From: Haemonchus contortus
Lineage: Eukaryota > Nematoda > Chromadorea > Rhabditida > Trichostrongylidae
Length of the DNA: 64,000 nucleotides
NCBI GenBank assembly: GCA_000469685.2
Contig: LS997563.1
Span: 5,192,781-5,256,780, forward strand
Reading direction: 5' to 3'
Of the stretch, positions 1-10,953 are shown one piece after another. A program made the position numbers and the translations under genes. The number at the start of each line of letters is the position of its first letter. The stretch's first letter is position 1. The notes under the pieces were generated by a model, which saw only the letters and a program-made list of their open reading frames with translations, made no database searches and was not told where the DNA came from.

Positions 1-1080
1 TAAAACAGAGTTTGGATTGATGAACTTCTTCGAGAAGCTTTGATATGCTACAATCTTCCGATTGTAGCTTCGAGACACGAGCCGACCTCGAAATTGTGAA
101 TCCGTCGAGTCGGAGAAAAATCAGTCCGGTCTTCTTGTAATCCAAGGCCTTCAAGTGCTCGGTGTAGAGGGAATGTCCTTCGTACGGTGTCACCGGGCTT
201 CGCCTGGCGCTCCTCCTTCCTGCATGAAATTTGCTATGCGTAAATAACGCTGCGGATTCTCTTTTTTCTTTGAAAGCTCTACACCTTCAGTATTGGCTCC
301 GAGTTGAGAGCGATTTTTTGTGTATTATGTTTAATTACATACTAATTATAGTCTCGATTCATTGCTCTTTATCTCGAAATTGTGTCACACTGATGGCTTA
401 ACTGTTTGGCAACCATTGTCTTGAATGGTCTTCAGAAATGGATAGTAACGCCAATCACAGATGTCGCTATCAATGAAACATTTTCCCCACGGATTTTTCA
501 TTAATTGGGAATCCTTAATCATTATCGGTCAGGCGAGTCTAGTCACAAACGATATGTCACAAAACAAAAAGAAATCGTGGTTTCTATCGCGCACGCCCCG
601 CTCCCTTCAGATGGGTTCCGGTTCATATACCTGCCATAAGTGTTCACATGCTGCTCCCTATACCGCTGCCAATTTTTTAGCTTTTCAGGTCCACGGGAAC
701 AAGAGTTATGAATTTCTGGTCAAATACACACACCGACACACACACACCACACCCGCCATCGTCTCGGGATATCCTTGGTCGGTAGACATAGGTTCCTTCC
801 CAATATTTGGCTAATACCTATTAAACAGCTAACAAATACGTATTAGCTATGATCCGTTCAAGGAATCTTCTTAGAGGGAGACCTTGTTTTCTTTGGAGAG
901 TTTTCCATGTTGGAACAATGGCGGCGTGGTGCTTCTGAAGATCCTTTCAGGCAGTGCTAACCATCTGCAGGGGGACTAACTGATAGTGGTGTCTTAATTA
1001 TGATTAGGATGGAATTTCGACTTCAGACTTCCTAAACGACAAACTTGAATAGTAAATCAGTGAAAACTCCCATTATCTTC

Positions 1081-1129
1081 AAGCATAAAGAGGCAGCGAA
1101 CTGTGAACGACAGAACACTCATTTTCGAC
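1081..1129 (-). pseudogene. First exon of minus-strand secreted-peptide gene, unit 1 (damaged donor)
   Basis: On the minus strand a GCTTTCAG acceptor is followed seven bases later by ATG at 1122 and a 14-codon hydrophobic start, MSVLSFTVRCLFML. It matches the first exon of the plus-strand copies, closest to the unit 2 plus copy. At the place where that copy has a GTATGT donor this one reads GAAGAT, so the conserved splice site is gone and translation would stop a few codons later. A TATA-like TATATAA lies about 80 bases upstream on the same strand (1208-1214). No second exon was found to the left. I call it a relic, though an unseen alternative donor is possible. Confidence 0.55.
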
Positions 1130-1194
1130 CTGAAAGCAAGCACAAAATAACGGTCGGAAAACGAAACTGTTAAGAGAACTTTGAAAAACTGACA

Positions 1195-1490
1195 ATTACA
1201 GTTCACTTATATAGAGGGCCCTTAAGTCTCGGTGCGGCTGTTCCATTAGGGCCATGCATTATGCTCATTAAGGTCTCATCGCTCACTCATCGCACTAATA
1301 AAGACTATTCATGATTCTGTGCATGAAACATGTTGGCAACACTTTCAAAGTGTCTATAGTGAAAGGAACATACGCTTCCAATGTAATGGCTAACTACTTC
1401 AGCGACAGCAGTCACAGCCTCGGAGATTTTTGAGCAGAGGGTGATTACTGAAACGCTTTTACCACGGTCACATTGCGTATAATTGATTTT
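1195..1490 (-). promoter_or_regulatory. Minus-facing promoter arm of unit 1
   Basis: This is an inverted, diverged copy of the plus-facing promoter at about 3620-3870: the same CATGCATTA..CCCTAATGGAACAGCCG core and a TATATAA box, but on the minus strand. Equivalent minus arms lie at about 8450-8700 and 15035-15290. Sequence conservation with the other arms supports a promoter role; activity is inferred. Confidence 0.45.
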
Positions 1491-2539
1491 AGCTCGTTTA
1501 TTTTTTCGTGATCCACCTCCAAAAGGCAAAAAAATTATAAAAGGAGATACACACACCTTCTGCTTGAGTTAAATGAGCGCTATGCAAGCTGCAAGCTCTA
1601 TTCCCGAAAAAAATTCCATGAATTATGAATGGCTGAAAATTTTGTAGGGACATATGACCACCGAGCAAGGATTTCAGGGCAACCAAAGGAGTTTTCACCT
1701 TGGTCACAATGCCCGTAGTTGAATAGTAATTTCACCTTTTCTTTTTCTTAAAAACTTATCATGTTCATCGGCTAAATCATGAAAAAGTCCTGAAAAAAAT
1801 CCACACTCTGTCATGGCCAAACTAAGTACTCCCCCAAGAAGCATGGTGTATTCCCATAGGAATTTCATAAAAAAAAATAGTAAGAAAAGATTCATGGAAG
1901 CATATCGAGTCGCTATACACCCCCTAAGATATCGACAATCACTCAATCGCTGCACATTCTGGTAGAACACCAGTTTCAAAGACCTCTTGTATCTTTTCGC
2001 AGTTGGAACTATTGGCACCGTCTCTTCAGAAACAGAACTCAAAGAATCCTAACGCACCTGAGGCTGCAATATACGCGAAACTGCTTATCATTTTAAGGAA
2101 CATAAACAGAATATATTAAGACTGCTTCAGAGACTGGCTTTTTTTGTCACAACGGAGCTGGTCCTTCCAGTGCATTGCACGAGAATGTTTCCAACGGGCC
2201 AGCATTCTTAAAGCACCTCAAGGTCAAACAGCTTTTGTTTGCCGACTGCTGCTTCACTGCTCTATCCGTCCATGAACCTACTCGCATAGCTCTCAGAGGT
2301 AGAATTGTGTAGAAGGATACCTGAGAGTGTCATCTATTGTTCATTCACAAATTGTTTCACGTCCTTTTGCGTGGAGAGGATGAAATGATTCCCAGGAACA
2401 ACCCTTTGAGACCACGCCGATCCAAGTATTGACAAACCGCATATCTGGAACAAACTTTATAGAGTGTAGTAGCGGCATTGCCTCGGTGTTGATACCTCGG
2501 AAAGGATGGGTAACGGAACTTCTCCCCTATCGCGGCATT

Positions 2540-2990
2540 CTCCCTTGCGGCATGCGGCAAACGTCACTGCCATTACCGTACTCACCCCGCCTCCCGCCGA
2601 TCGATAGGACGCGATATTTTTCCTTGACTGGCTTGCTTTTTCATTGGATTTTATCGTTTTTTCTTCTGTTTCTTTTTAGTTTTCATGTTTTTTAGACTTG
2701 ATTAATCAAATTGACTCCTCCTATATAAACGGCGACCAAGACCGCATTGGAATTGAAAAGAGCGGCCAGCCAATTCAAATGATTAAAGGACTCCCTACCT
2801 CACAAATTGCGCGCTCCACTCTTCCATCGCAATCCTGCAATAGACGGCGGGTGCGGCGTGTGCGACGCCGTGTTAGGGGAGAAGTTCCCGGACCCGGAAC
2901 GGATACATTTGTGTGAATATTTTGCTGAGAATGTAATGCACAATATTTTTTGAGAACTCTACCCTGGATTGTCATGTATTACTCTCAAAA
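2540..2990 (-). repeat. Interspersed repeat, copy inverted relative to 7030-7835
   Basis: About 450 bases that match, in opposite orientation, two blocks at about 7030-7305 and 7670-7835. Shared landmarks are a GC-rich GTGCGGCG..GCGACG stretch, the GGAGGAGT/ACTCCTCC motif near a TATA-like string, and a T/A-rich tract next to GCGTCCTATCG. The second copy is interrupted by the insertion at 7306-7669, so this copy shows the uninterrupted state. No coding potential seen. Confidence 0.55.
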
Positions 2991-3794
2991 AAAGCAATTC
3001 ACTAGATAAGCATCAAAGGTACATCTTGAGTTAATCTTGGATAGGATCGTGGGTGAAAATTTGACGGAATCGAGCATTTTACAGATTGTACAGATTGCAG
3101 ACTTGCGACATTACATAAATGTGAAAACTCACAGCCGCTTGGTAAATCTTCTAAACAGCAGACTGTCTCTTGTAATCCTTGCTCAGTTCTCCACATTTTT
3201 CAGCCGTTATCCATTCATGAGATATTTCTGAGAGTAGACTTTTCAGAAGGTTAGGGAGCATTTAGTCAAACAAAAATCGAGCGTGGATTTCTATTATAAT
3301 TTTTTTATCCTCCAGAGTGTTCGATTATAGGAGTGTGATCATGGTAAGTACAATTTCAATAAAAGCTTTCCCTTAGGAGTGATTCAACAGCTATGGATAC
3401 TCCACGTACGGTCTTCAGTGAACCTCAGCATGATTGAACTTGGTATAATTCTGTGATGAACTCTCACGAGGAAACTTTATTGGCTGACGTTTCGGCGGTG
3501 TCGCCTTCATCAGAGCATGAAAAAAGCTTGTTTTGATCTTTTCAGGCCCTGAGGAAGGCGACATCGCCAAAACGTCAGCCATTAAAGTTTTATAACAACC
3601 TCGTGAGAGTTGAACACAGAATTATACCAAGCTATGGAGACTGTCGCTGAAGTAGTCGGCCGCATTGGAAGCGTATGCTCCTGTTATTGTAGACACTTTG
3701 CAAGTGTTGCCATCATGTTTCGTGCAGAGAATTATGGTAGCCTTTATTGGTGATATTAGCGAGCGATGAGACTTTTTCAGCACAATGCATGGCC

Positions 3795-3920
3795 CTAATG
3801 GAACAGCCGTAATGGAACAGCCGTGCCGGGAGGGGCCTACTATATAAAAAGGCTTCAGCTGTCAGATGCACGTTTTTCTCATCATAATTTCGAGCTGCTA
3901 CATTAAATGTTTACTTTCAG
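3795..3920 (+). promoter_or_regulatory. TATA promoter and outron of peptide gene copy 1
   Basis: A TATATAAAAAGG box starts at 3841. Just upstream the 14-base string TAATGGAACAGCCG is repeated twice in tandem (about 3799-3830). The stretch ends at a strong acceptor (TTACTTTCAG, ending 3920) eight bases before the start codon, with no in-frame ATG between. That layout fits a short outron removed by spliced-leader trans-splicing. The same order is seen before the copies at 10281 and 17234. Confidence 0.6.
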
Positions 3921-3927
3921 GTAGCAA

Positions 3928-4876
3928 ATGAGTGCTGCGTCTTTTTCCGCTCGACTCCTCCTTACCCTAGTAAGTTATTTTGTATAACCCTCTAGATATG
4001 TAACACCCGGTGAAATGCTTGTTCTTTCGGAATTCCAAAAAAAAAAACTTCGAAAACATCTTCTCCAATGCCCAGCTAGACCTACGGATGGGTGAAGCAG
4101 GAGGGACAATTGTAGGGCTGAAAGGATAACGTAGAATTTCTAATGGTTCCCTGGACAAGTTCGCCTATCAGATGGAGTGGCCCCGTAATACCGTCTCCTG
4201 ATAACTGTTGGGACATCATCACCTGTTTGTCGCTCATCAAAACCAGTGCTACCTGAAAAAATCTTCATAAGTTCCATGATGCCTCAAGTCCAAGTGGGGA
4301 ACTCACCTGTAAGATGGTCTTGTCCAAAAAGAAATCATGAGGGGATGATGGTCTCAGACTTTGTGAAAAACCCTAGGTAGGGGGTACTTTGCCATAGCAG
4401 CTACAGCAGTTCCTACCTTCTAAATCTACTCACCCCTCTTTCACTATTTGGTCTCCGGTTCCCTGGTGCACATGCAGAAATATACTTCATATTCACATCC
4501 GACTTATTCTGGGTATTGTAATTAAAAGAATGAATGGCGAAAAGAAGCAATCGGATGTAAAGTACGGGTTTTAGATGAATTTCCGAAAGTCAAAATAATT
4601 TCAACTCTCAAGATAGATTGCCAAAATTGTTTCACTAATCAGGTTGTTCCTCTTCCTTTATCAAAATTAATTCATATTTTTTTCCGAGGTAGGAATTCTC
4701 AAGACGATGGCTGCTATACTACTCATACTTAGCAAGTGGCTATTAATTACAAGTAATCGTAAGGCACTACTCGTTGTTTACTTCAGGCATGCATTTTGGC
4801 TGTGATCATGTCGACGATGGGTTGGTCAAAGTCGACGGTCAGGAGAAGTCCTTACCATCATATTACCGTTGGGTAA
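3928..4876 (+). CDS. Secreted short-peptide precursor, cassette copy 1 (two exons)
   Basis: Exon 1 is 3928-3969 and exon 2 is 4787-4876, joined in phase 0 across GTAAGT and CTTCAG sites; the product is 43 residues. Residues 1-25 form a hydrophobic signal peptide that runs across the splice (MSAASFSARLLLTL then ACILAVIMSTMG), which fixes the frame of exon 2. After it come WSKSTV, a dibasic RR, and the tail SPYHHITVG ending directly at a stop codon. A terminal Gly after a dibasic site is the usual layout of an amidated neuropeptide-like precursor (established for that class; applied here by inference). The start is eight bases past the acceptor ending at 3920. Paralogues are at 10281-10953 and 17234-18813. 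The family is not recognised. Exon 2 also has a longer open reading in another frame, but that frame does not continue exon 1. Confidence 0.6.
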
Positions 4877-5360
4877 AAAGCGAAACGATTCCTGCGAATA
4901 AAAAAAGTCATGCCTCCGTGTGTCGCTTCACAGAGAGAATACACCTTTTCTTCATTTACATGCTACTGAATTCAAAGTTCAGGTGATTAAAATGTCATGT
5001 TATCAGTCCTATTTATGCGTTACTGATCACCCACGAAGCATTAGAATCTTTTTGTAAAATGGAAAATTCAAAATTATCAAAATAACTTCTGAAGGGACTG
5101 CAGGGTCTTCTGTATCGTTGAATAGGGGCAGAGAGAAAATTAAGTAGAGCGATTTGTAGAAAGAATAGCTATGAAAACAGGGGCTTTATGTACTGTTCAA
5201 AAAGGTCGGTACAGCTTAGTGGTAATACTCGATCTGCTAGGCATCTAACATGAACGGAGGACCGCGGTGAAGTACCACAAATACTCTCTTACAGAAGGGG
5301 TTACCATCGGAAAAGTTCGTTGATTTGCTGATAAGAGAGGAAAAGCAAAAGTGTCGAAAG

Positions 5361-6009
5361 TACATCGCATTCAGTACTAAATGAAAGCTGTAACCCAACA
5401 TAGAGGATTAGCTAGTTGCTCTCTCTGTTTGTGATTTATTTCTCCCAAAGAAAGGCAATTCACAAAGTGAGCATAAATAGAATACGACGGTTAGTCTCGC
5501 CTATGGTAGTGAAGGGAAGTTTGCTAGAATTGAGCGTTTTGGAGTTCTTCGTGCTCTCGCGTGCACAGAAACGCTATCGACTTGACTGTTGTTCTACGAC
5601 GTAGCATAAAATTCTGCCGGAAGCTCCGAAGAGGAAAAATACCATGATTAAAATGAAAGAATGAAAGGTCTTGAGGAGGGCAAAACCTTCATTCTCTCTG
5701 AAAAAAATATACCCTGAGCAAAAAAAGAAAGAAAGCAAAAAAGGAAAAGGCAAAGCCGATCTCTTATCTAGAGCGATACCATTGTATTGCAGCTGTCAAT
5801 GTGCTTCGTCGAAAGCGATCACTGGAGCTAATCGGAGTTGGGTTCAGCAAAAATCGATTCGAGAATTTTAACAGCGATTCACCTCCTATCAAACCTAACC
5901 AATACCTGTTCAAGTCACCTGATTCGTTTAGTTTCAAGCTGTCCCAAAAATATTTCTCAAGTGATGCATAGAGGAAATGTTTATAAGCACATTCACATGA
6001 AAATATTTA
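5361..6009. other. Intergenic, no gene seen
   Basis: AT-rich sequence with purine runs near 5700-5750. Short open frames only; no convincing splice pairs. Confidence 0.5.
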
Positions 6010-6625
6010 TCAGAATTCCCCTCGGGATTACTCAGTAGCCCCCAAGGGTAACAGAAAGGACGCTGTTGCGCTCAGGAATTCAAGAGCTAGGGCACAATAG
6101 GAGCCACACTATCGGATCGGTCGGATGCCACGCCCATCAACCGGTGCTATGTCAGACAAGTTGTAGAGGCGTTACAGATTGCAATGTTTGCTTCAGTACC
6201 CACACGTTCAGCACACAATGGGCTGATCACTGTGTAATGAGGCGATGTTTTACACTCATTCTGTTATCTTCCTTTATTCATTGTGCTGCAGCGGTCCTTC
6301 ATCTATCTTAGAGGCATGGTTCACGATAAAAACGGTTTGTAAGTACTTCCCTTACGAATACCCGATGGCCCCTAAGGGTAACAGGTAGGACTTATCAAGT
6401 CTTAAAAACTCAAGAGCTGGGAGGATAAAGGGAACCCCGTTACCTTCCCTCCCTCGGACTTCCCGCCCCTCGATCGATGTCACGTCAGACAATTTTCGAG
6501 GCGGTACAAATAGCAATATACGTTCTAGGACCACACACAATCAGCTGATCGCCGAGTGATGAGGCGACGTTTTTCTCCTATTCTTTCTTTGTTATTCTTT
6601 TTGCTGCTGCGATCCTTATTTTAGT
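6010..6625. repeat. Diverged tandem duplication of about 340 bp
   Basis: Two neighbouring blocks, about 6010-6310 and 6350-6625, share the same order of motifs: CCCAAGGGTAACAG / CCCTAAGGGTAACAG, then TCAAGAGCT, GTCAGACAA, a GGCG(G/T)TACA stretch, GCTGATC, and TGATGAGGCGA or similar followed by a T-rich end. Identity is moderate. Between them lies GGCATGGTTCACGATAAAAACGG, an end-like fragment of the terminal-inverted-repeat family described at 20039-20460. No gene seen from here to about 7030. Confidence 0.5.
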
Positions 6626-7293
6626 TTTCTACCTGAAGAGGCTGAAGAAGGTAGGCCAATTTTGCTGCTAGGCTTTTTTAATGCTTATGCCTATAAGTAG
6701 ACGAATTCTGGCTTACGGTAGACGGTAACTCCCAGGACCCACACGTACGCAATGACACACATTGTATAGCTCCTCCGAACGCCGCATTCCTCTCTACTTT
6801 TCTAGTCTCATTCTCGTCCATCCCCCCCCCCCCGTTTTCTTTCGAAGCTTTTTTCACTTTGGAGACATCTATTCACGAAGTTTTTTAGTCTTCATCGCAC
6901 TATTTTCATCTTATCTTCCATTTTTCGTCATAATCTGGATTACCCAAAATTGAACCGTGAACTGTGCCTTCGATACGGGTTATTTCTGCTGTTAATAGTG
7001 TTTTTGTAAATTCATACCAACGTGTGAATGAATTTTGAAGGACATTCTTGCCCATTGTAATCAGCTATTCGCACCAGGACCCGCACGTACGCAACGATAC
7101 CCGCAGCACGAACAACGAGCGTTGTTTCACGGGCCGGTATCTTTTTACCGAACACTGCGTCGCGCTCGCCGCACCCACCCCATATCGCAGAAATGGAATA
7201 TTGGACGCCCGATTTGCATATTAGGGAGTCCTAGAACCATTTGAATTTGCTGGCAGCTCCCTCCAATTCCAAAGAGTCTTGATCATCTATAAT

Positions 7294-7669
7294 ATAGGAG
7301 GAGTACTTGTTTTGACTTGATGTTTTGTTAACTGCTGTTATTTCGCCGCAGTACGCGATCCGAAAGTCTCACAAGGTTGGCGATTTGTGGCTATGTTTAT
7401 ATATTTATTTATATGTATTATATATATTATAAATAAATAAATATAAATAAATATATAAATATAAATATATATTACATACATATTTATATTTATATGTTTA
7501 TATGCTAGCTATGGCATATAAGCCATTAAGAAGGCGAGGGCAAGCGGGGCCTCGGTAGTGTAAGGGATAAGAGCACGGTCCCCGGAAAGGACAAGTGCGG
7601 GTTCAAGTCCCATCCGAGGCTGAAGTTTTGTCCATAAATCGCCAACCTTGTGAGACTATAGGAGGAGTA
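7294..7669. mobile_element. Insertion with 26-bp inverted repeats, AT-rich core and tRNA-like sequence
   Basis: Near-perfect inverted repeats lie at 7365-7390 and 7632-7657 (26 bases, one mismatch). Between them are an almost pure A/T tract of about 100 bases (7398-7500) and a tRNA-like unit (7549-7620). A 12-base direct repeat ATAGGAGGAGTA occurs at 7294-7305 and 7658-7669, and the related repeat at 2540-2990 has this motif once, so it looks like a target-site duplication. The left inverted repeat starts about 60 bases inside the left duplication, so the exact element boundary is unclear. No transposase frame, so it would be non-autonomous. Confidence 0.6.
7549..7620 (+). tRNA. tRNA-like sequence, probably a pseudogene
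   Basis: Seventy-two bases with a perfect 7-bp acceptor stem (GCCTCGG/CCGAGGC), a pairable D arm, a 4-bp anticodon stem around the loop CCGGAAA, and a B-box-like GGTTCAAGTCC. The loop would give anticodon GGA (Ser), but the base before it is C instead of the invariant T, there is no long variable arm as expected for tRNA-Ser, and the T stem has mismatches. It lies inside a mobile element, so a tRNA-derived relic is more likely than a working tRNA gene. Confidence 0.4.
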
Positions 7670-8304
7670 TTCCCAAAAATAAAGTCTGTTAAACATAAAA
7701 ACGAAAAGGAAACAGGAAAAAAAATCAAAACTAATAAAAAAAGAGAGTCCACGAAAAAAATTGCGTCCTATCGGTTGGCGACTAGGCTGGGCGAGTACGG
7801 TAATTGCAGTTTGAAATTGCGAGACAACTAAAAAAGATTTGTCGCAAGCCGCATAGAGAACTTGCTTAATTGGGAAGAAGATCCGTCACCCGTGTTTTAC
7901 GAACGACTACTTATAAGCAACGTCGAATGTTGCGATTTACAGCTTAGTAAGTCTGTAACACAGCAGCCATCGTCTCGGGAAATCCTGTCGGTAGTCATAT
8001 GTTTCTTTACAATCCTTAGCTATTATCCACTCATGAAATCTTTTGAAGAGGAGACGTTGCCTCACTTGCAGAGTTCCCCATATTGAGTCAGTGGCGACGA
8101 GCAGCTTCTGAAGATTCTTCTAGGCAGTGCTAGCAATCCGTGAGGGGGAGTGACGGGCGATATTTTTCATTTATGATTAGGGTAGGATTGAGGATTCACA
8201 CTCTCTAAATGACAAATTTGGCTAGTGAGTAGTGGAGCTCTGCTCGATAATATAGCCCTACAACTCTTGTTACTCACTACAAATACATGGGTCTCTGAGT
8301 AACG

Positions 8305-8360
8305 ATGTGGATACCATTCCATTCGGTAACGAGGAATCATTACACTCGTTTTCGACCTGA
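8305..8360 (-). pseudogene. Decayed first exon of minus-strand peptide gene, unit 2
   Basis: At the position aligned with the ATG of the sister copies the minus strand reads ACG (plus-strand CGT at 8347-8349). Homology is lost a few codons later, although the upstream acceptor and the GTCGAAAA context remain. The TATA position upstream is also changed. No product is expected. Confidence 0.5.
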
Positions 8361-9689
8361 AAGTATTACCTGAAAGTAAACACTAAATGATGGTTGGATA
8401 AGGAAACCATCGAGAGAACTCCGAAATCTGACAACTGCAGTTCACTTGTATAGTGGTTCCTTAAAAAAGTCTCGGTGCGGCTGTTCCAATAGGGCCATAC
8501 ATTCAACCCAATAAAGTCTCACCGTTCACTCACATCACTAATAAAGGCTGTTCGTGGTTCTCTGCATGAGACATGTTGGCAGCACTTTCAGACAGTCTAT
8601 AGGGACAGGAACATACGCTTTCAATGTCATGGCTAACTACTACAGCGACAGTATCCACAGCCTTAGAGGCTTTTGAACAAAGGGTGATTACAGAACGCGT
8701 TTACCACAGTCACATTGCGTATAATCGAGAAGCGGTTCTACCTTGTCCACCTTTTCGAAGTTTTATCACCACCTAAAAGATAAAAATAAGTCACAAAAAA
8801 ATCCACACTTTATTTTTTGGAATAAAATGAACCCTAGGCTTCTGAATGATATACTCCCGAGAAGATTTCATGAATAATGGATGGCTGAAAATTTCGTAGA
8901 AACATATGACCACTGAGCAGGGATTTCATAGAATTCAAAGACGTTTTTACCATGGTTACAATGACTATACGAGTAGCTGAATAGTACCTTCATCTTCTCT
9001 TTTGTTCGAAAACGTACCATGCTCATTCGCTAAAGTGTTAAAAAATTTTGAAAAAATATTCCACACTCTGTCATGACTAAAGTGAGTAAACCCCAAGGAA
9101 ACAAGGTCTCTTCCCATGAAGAATTTCATAAAAATTCATTAATTAAAGATTCATCAAAGCATGTTGAGTTGCTGTAGACCCTCTGTGATATTAACAGTCA
9201 CTCAAGCGCTGCACATTCTGGTAGAACACTAGCCTTGAAGACATCATATATCTTTTTCAGTGTTGGAACTAGTCGCACCGCCTCTTCAGAAACAGAACTC
9301 AAAAAATTCTTACACACTTGATCCGTCCACGAACCTACTCACATAGCCCTTAGCGGGTAGAATTAATGAACTGATTGTATAGAAGGAGGATACCCAAGAG
9401 TTTCATCTATTGTTCTTTCACGAATTGTGTCACGTTCTCTTGGGTGGAGGAGATTAAATGATTTCCAGGAACAATCCTTGAGACCGCACCGATCCAATTA
9501 TTGACAAACCGCATACTCAGAACAGCCCCCATAAAGTACAGTAGCGATATCGTCCGGGTTTTGGTACCAAGGACAAGTATACTTGTGTGCATATTTTGCT
9601 AACATTGGTTACTTTCATAATCCGAAGCGTGCCAGCCGAGGTAGTGCTAGGTAGGTAGACGCTCGGTCGACGCGGTCGCGTCGCGCACA

Positions 9690-9720
9690 ATTCCCTCCCC
9701 CCCCCCCCCCCCCCGAGGGG
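9690..9720. repeat. Poly-C tract
   Basis: An almost uninterrupted run of about 20 C in a GC-rich patch (about 9640-9720) absent from the other cassette copies. A shorter C run is at about 6822-6833. Length in the assembly may not be exact. Confidence 0.6.
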
Positions 9721-10129
9721 CTGAAAACAAAGAAAAACAAGACCAAAAACCAAACAACCAGGGGATTGTGCAAATGGTTTCTGCTCAGGTAAGAGCTCAT
9801 TTGGTTTAACAAAAATTAACAAAAATGCGATGTGGATTTTTTTCTCACACCTGAGAGGATGAACCGGAATGAAATTTTCAAAAAAAGTGGAACGGGTGAA
9901 CTTACTATTCGCTTCTAAGCAATGTGACCGTGGTGAGTGTTTTCCATGTCAACTTTTTCTTCAGAGGCTTTCGACAGCTATAGATACTGTCGCTGAAGTA
10001 GTCAGCCATATCGAGAATGTATGTATATTCCCATTGTTACAGACAGCTTGAAAGTGTTGCCAACATGTTGGGAATCACGAATAGCCTTTATTAGTGACAT
10101 TAGTGAGCAATGCAACTTTATTTAGCTTA

Positions 10130-10275
10130 ATGCATGACCCTAATGGAACAGCCGTAATGGAGCAGCCGGGACCGTATATAAGGCCCCACTATATAAGAGA
10201 GCTGCAGCTGTCAAACATTCGGATTTATTTTCACAATTTCGTTCCTCTACCTTAATTCAGTGCTTGATTTCAGGT
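10130..10275 (+). promoter_or_regulatory. TATA promoter and outron of peptide gene copy 2
   Basis: Same layout as copy 1: a duplicated TAATGGA(A/G)CAGCCG string, then two TATA-like boxes (TATATAAGG near 10175 and TATATAAGAG near 10190), then an acceptor GATTTCAG just before the start codon. Confidence 0.55.
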
Positions 10276-10280
10276 AGCAA

Positions 10281-10953
10281 ATGGGTGCTCTGTCGCTCTC
10301 AGTCCGGTGCCTCGTTATGCTTGTATGTTCTTTTTCGATAATCCTTGATAAATTTCACGATACCGTCTGTAATGGTATATAAATCGTTTTTTCCGGGCTA
10401 ATTCACTAGCCAAGCTTGTCTATCAGATAGACTTGCCCCTTACTACCGTCCTAACCACCATCTACTGGACCTGGAAGCAAGGTTTAGTGCAAAAAAGAAA
10501 TCACGAAAGTGGACGGTTTGAGATTTAGTGAAAAAAAAAACCTCAGGTAGGGGTCACTACCATAAAGCAACTACAGCATTCATTCCTCCAAAGTCTACTC
10601 ACCCTCTCCCTTCCTCTTCACCATTTGATCTCCGTTCCTTCCTGCATCTTCATATTCACATCAAATTCACCCCAAGAGCTCCGCCCAGAACAAAGAACAG
10701 AAGACAAACAAAGCATTGGCTGAAAGAAAAAAGGTTCTCAGAATGTGCGCACCAAGCTAGGATTTCCCAAAACGGTGGCTGATGCATATCGAACATAGAA
10801 AGCGGCAGTAAATGTTAACATTCGACTTTTCTTACAAGAAATCGTTCTTAAGACACGTCTCGTCGATTATTTCAGGCATGCATTCTGTTTACCATCGAAT
10901 CCACAATGGGAAGGAGGCGCAGAAGTCCTCCCTATTTCACTTATCCAGGATGA
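10281..10953 (+). CDS. Secreted short-peptide precursor, cassette copy 2 (two exons)
   Basis: Exon 1 is 10281-10322 (donor GTATGT) and exon 2 is 10876-10953 (acceptor TTATTTCAG), phase 0; the product is 39 residues. Signal peptide MGALSLSVRCLVML plus ACILFTIESTMG, then a tetrabasic RRRR, then SPPYFTYPG ending at a stop. Gene structure, splice phase, signal peptide and Gly-stop ending match copy 1 at 3928-4876, while the predicted mature peptide differs almost completely (SPPYFTYPG against SPYHHITVG). The first exon is closer to the minus-strand copies at 1081 and 14939 than to plus copies 1 and 3. A secreted, basic-site processed, possibly C-terminally amidated peptide is inferred; no family is recognised. 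Confidence 0.6.

Larger units (their letters stand above)
740..5360. repeat. Tandem cassette, unit 1 of 3
   Basis: First of three diverged direct copies of one cassette; the others lie at about 7895-11300 and 14390-19290. The copies share, in order, a left flank, a minus-oriented promoter with first exon, a central segment, a plus-oriented promoter with first exon, an intron and a second exon. Units 1 and 3 also share the downstream part (about 5190-5340 against 19110-19290). Edges are approximate because homology fades and is broken by insertions. Bases 41-180, left of the unit, are also related to 14066-14165, so the duplicated block may start earlier. The rest of 1-740 shows no gene. Confidence 0.75.
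7030..7835 (+). repeat. Interspersed repeat interrupted by an insertion
   Basis: Blocks 7030-7305 and 7670-7835 together match 2540-2990 in reverse orientation. The gap between them is the insertion 7306-7669, bordered by a 12-base direct repeat. Confidence 0.5.

Noticed and set aside
4774..4986. Alternative longer frame over exon 2 of peptide copy 1
   Set aside because: Not in phase with the signal-peptide exon and broken by stops in copies 2 and 3.
7383..7500. A/T-rich tract considered as a replication origin or CRISPR-like array
   Set aside because: Simple low-complexity TATA/AAATA sequence without spaced repeats; it belongs to the inserted element.
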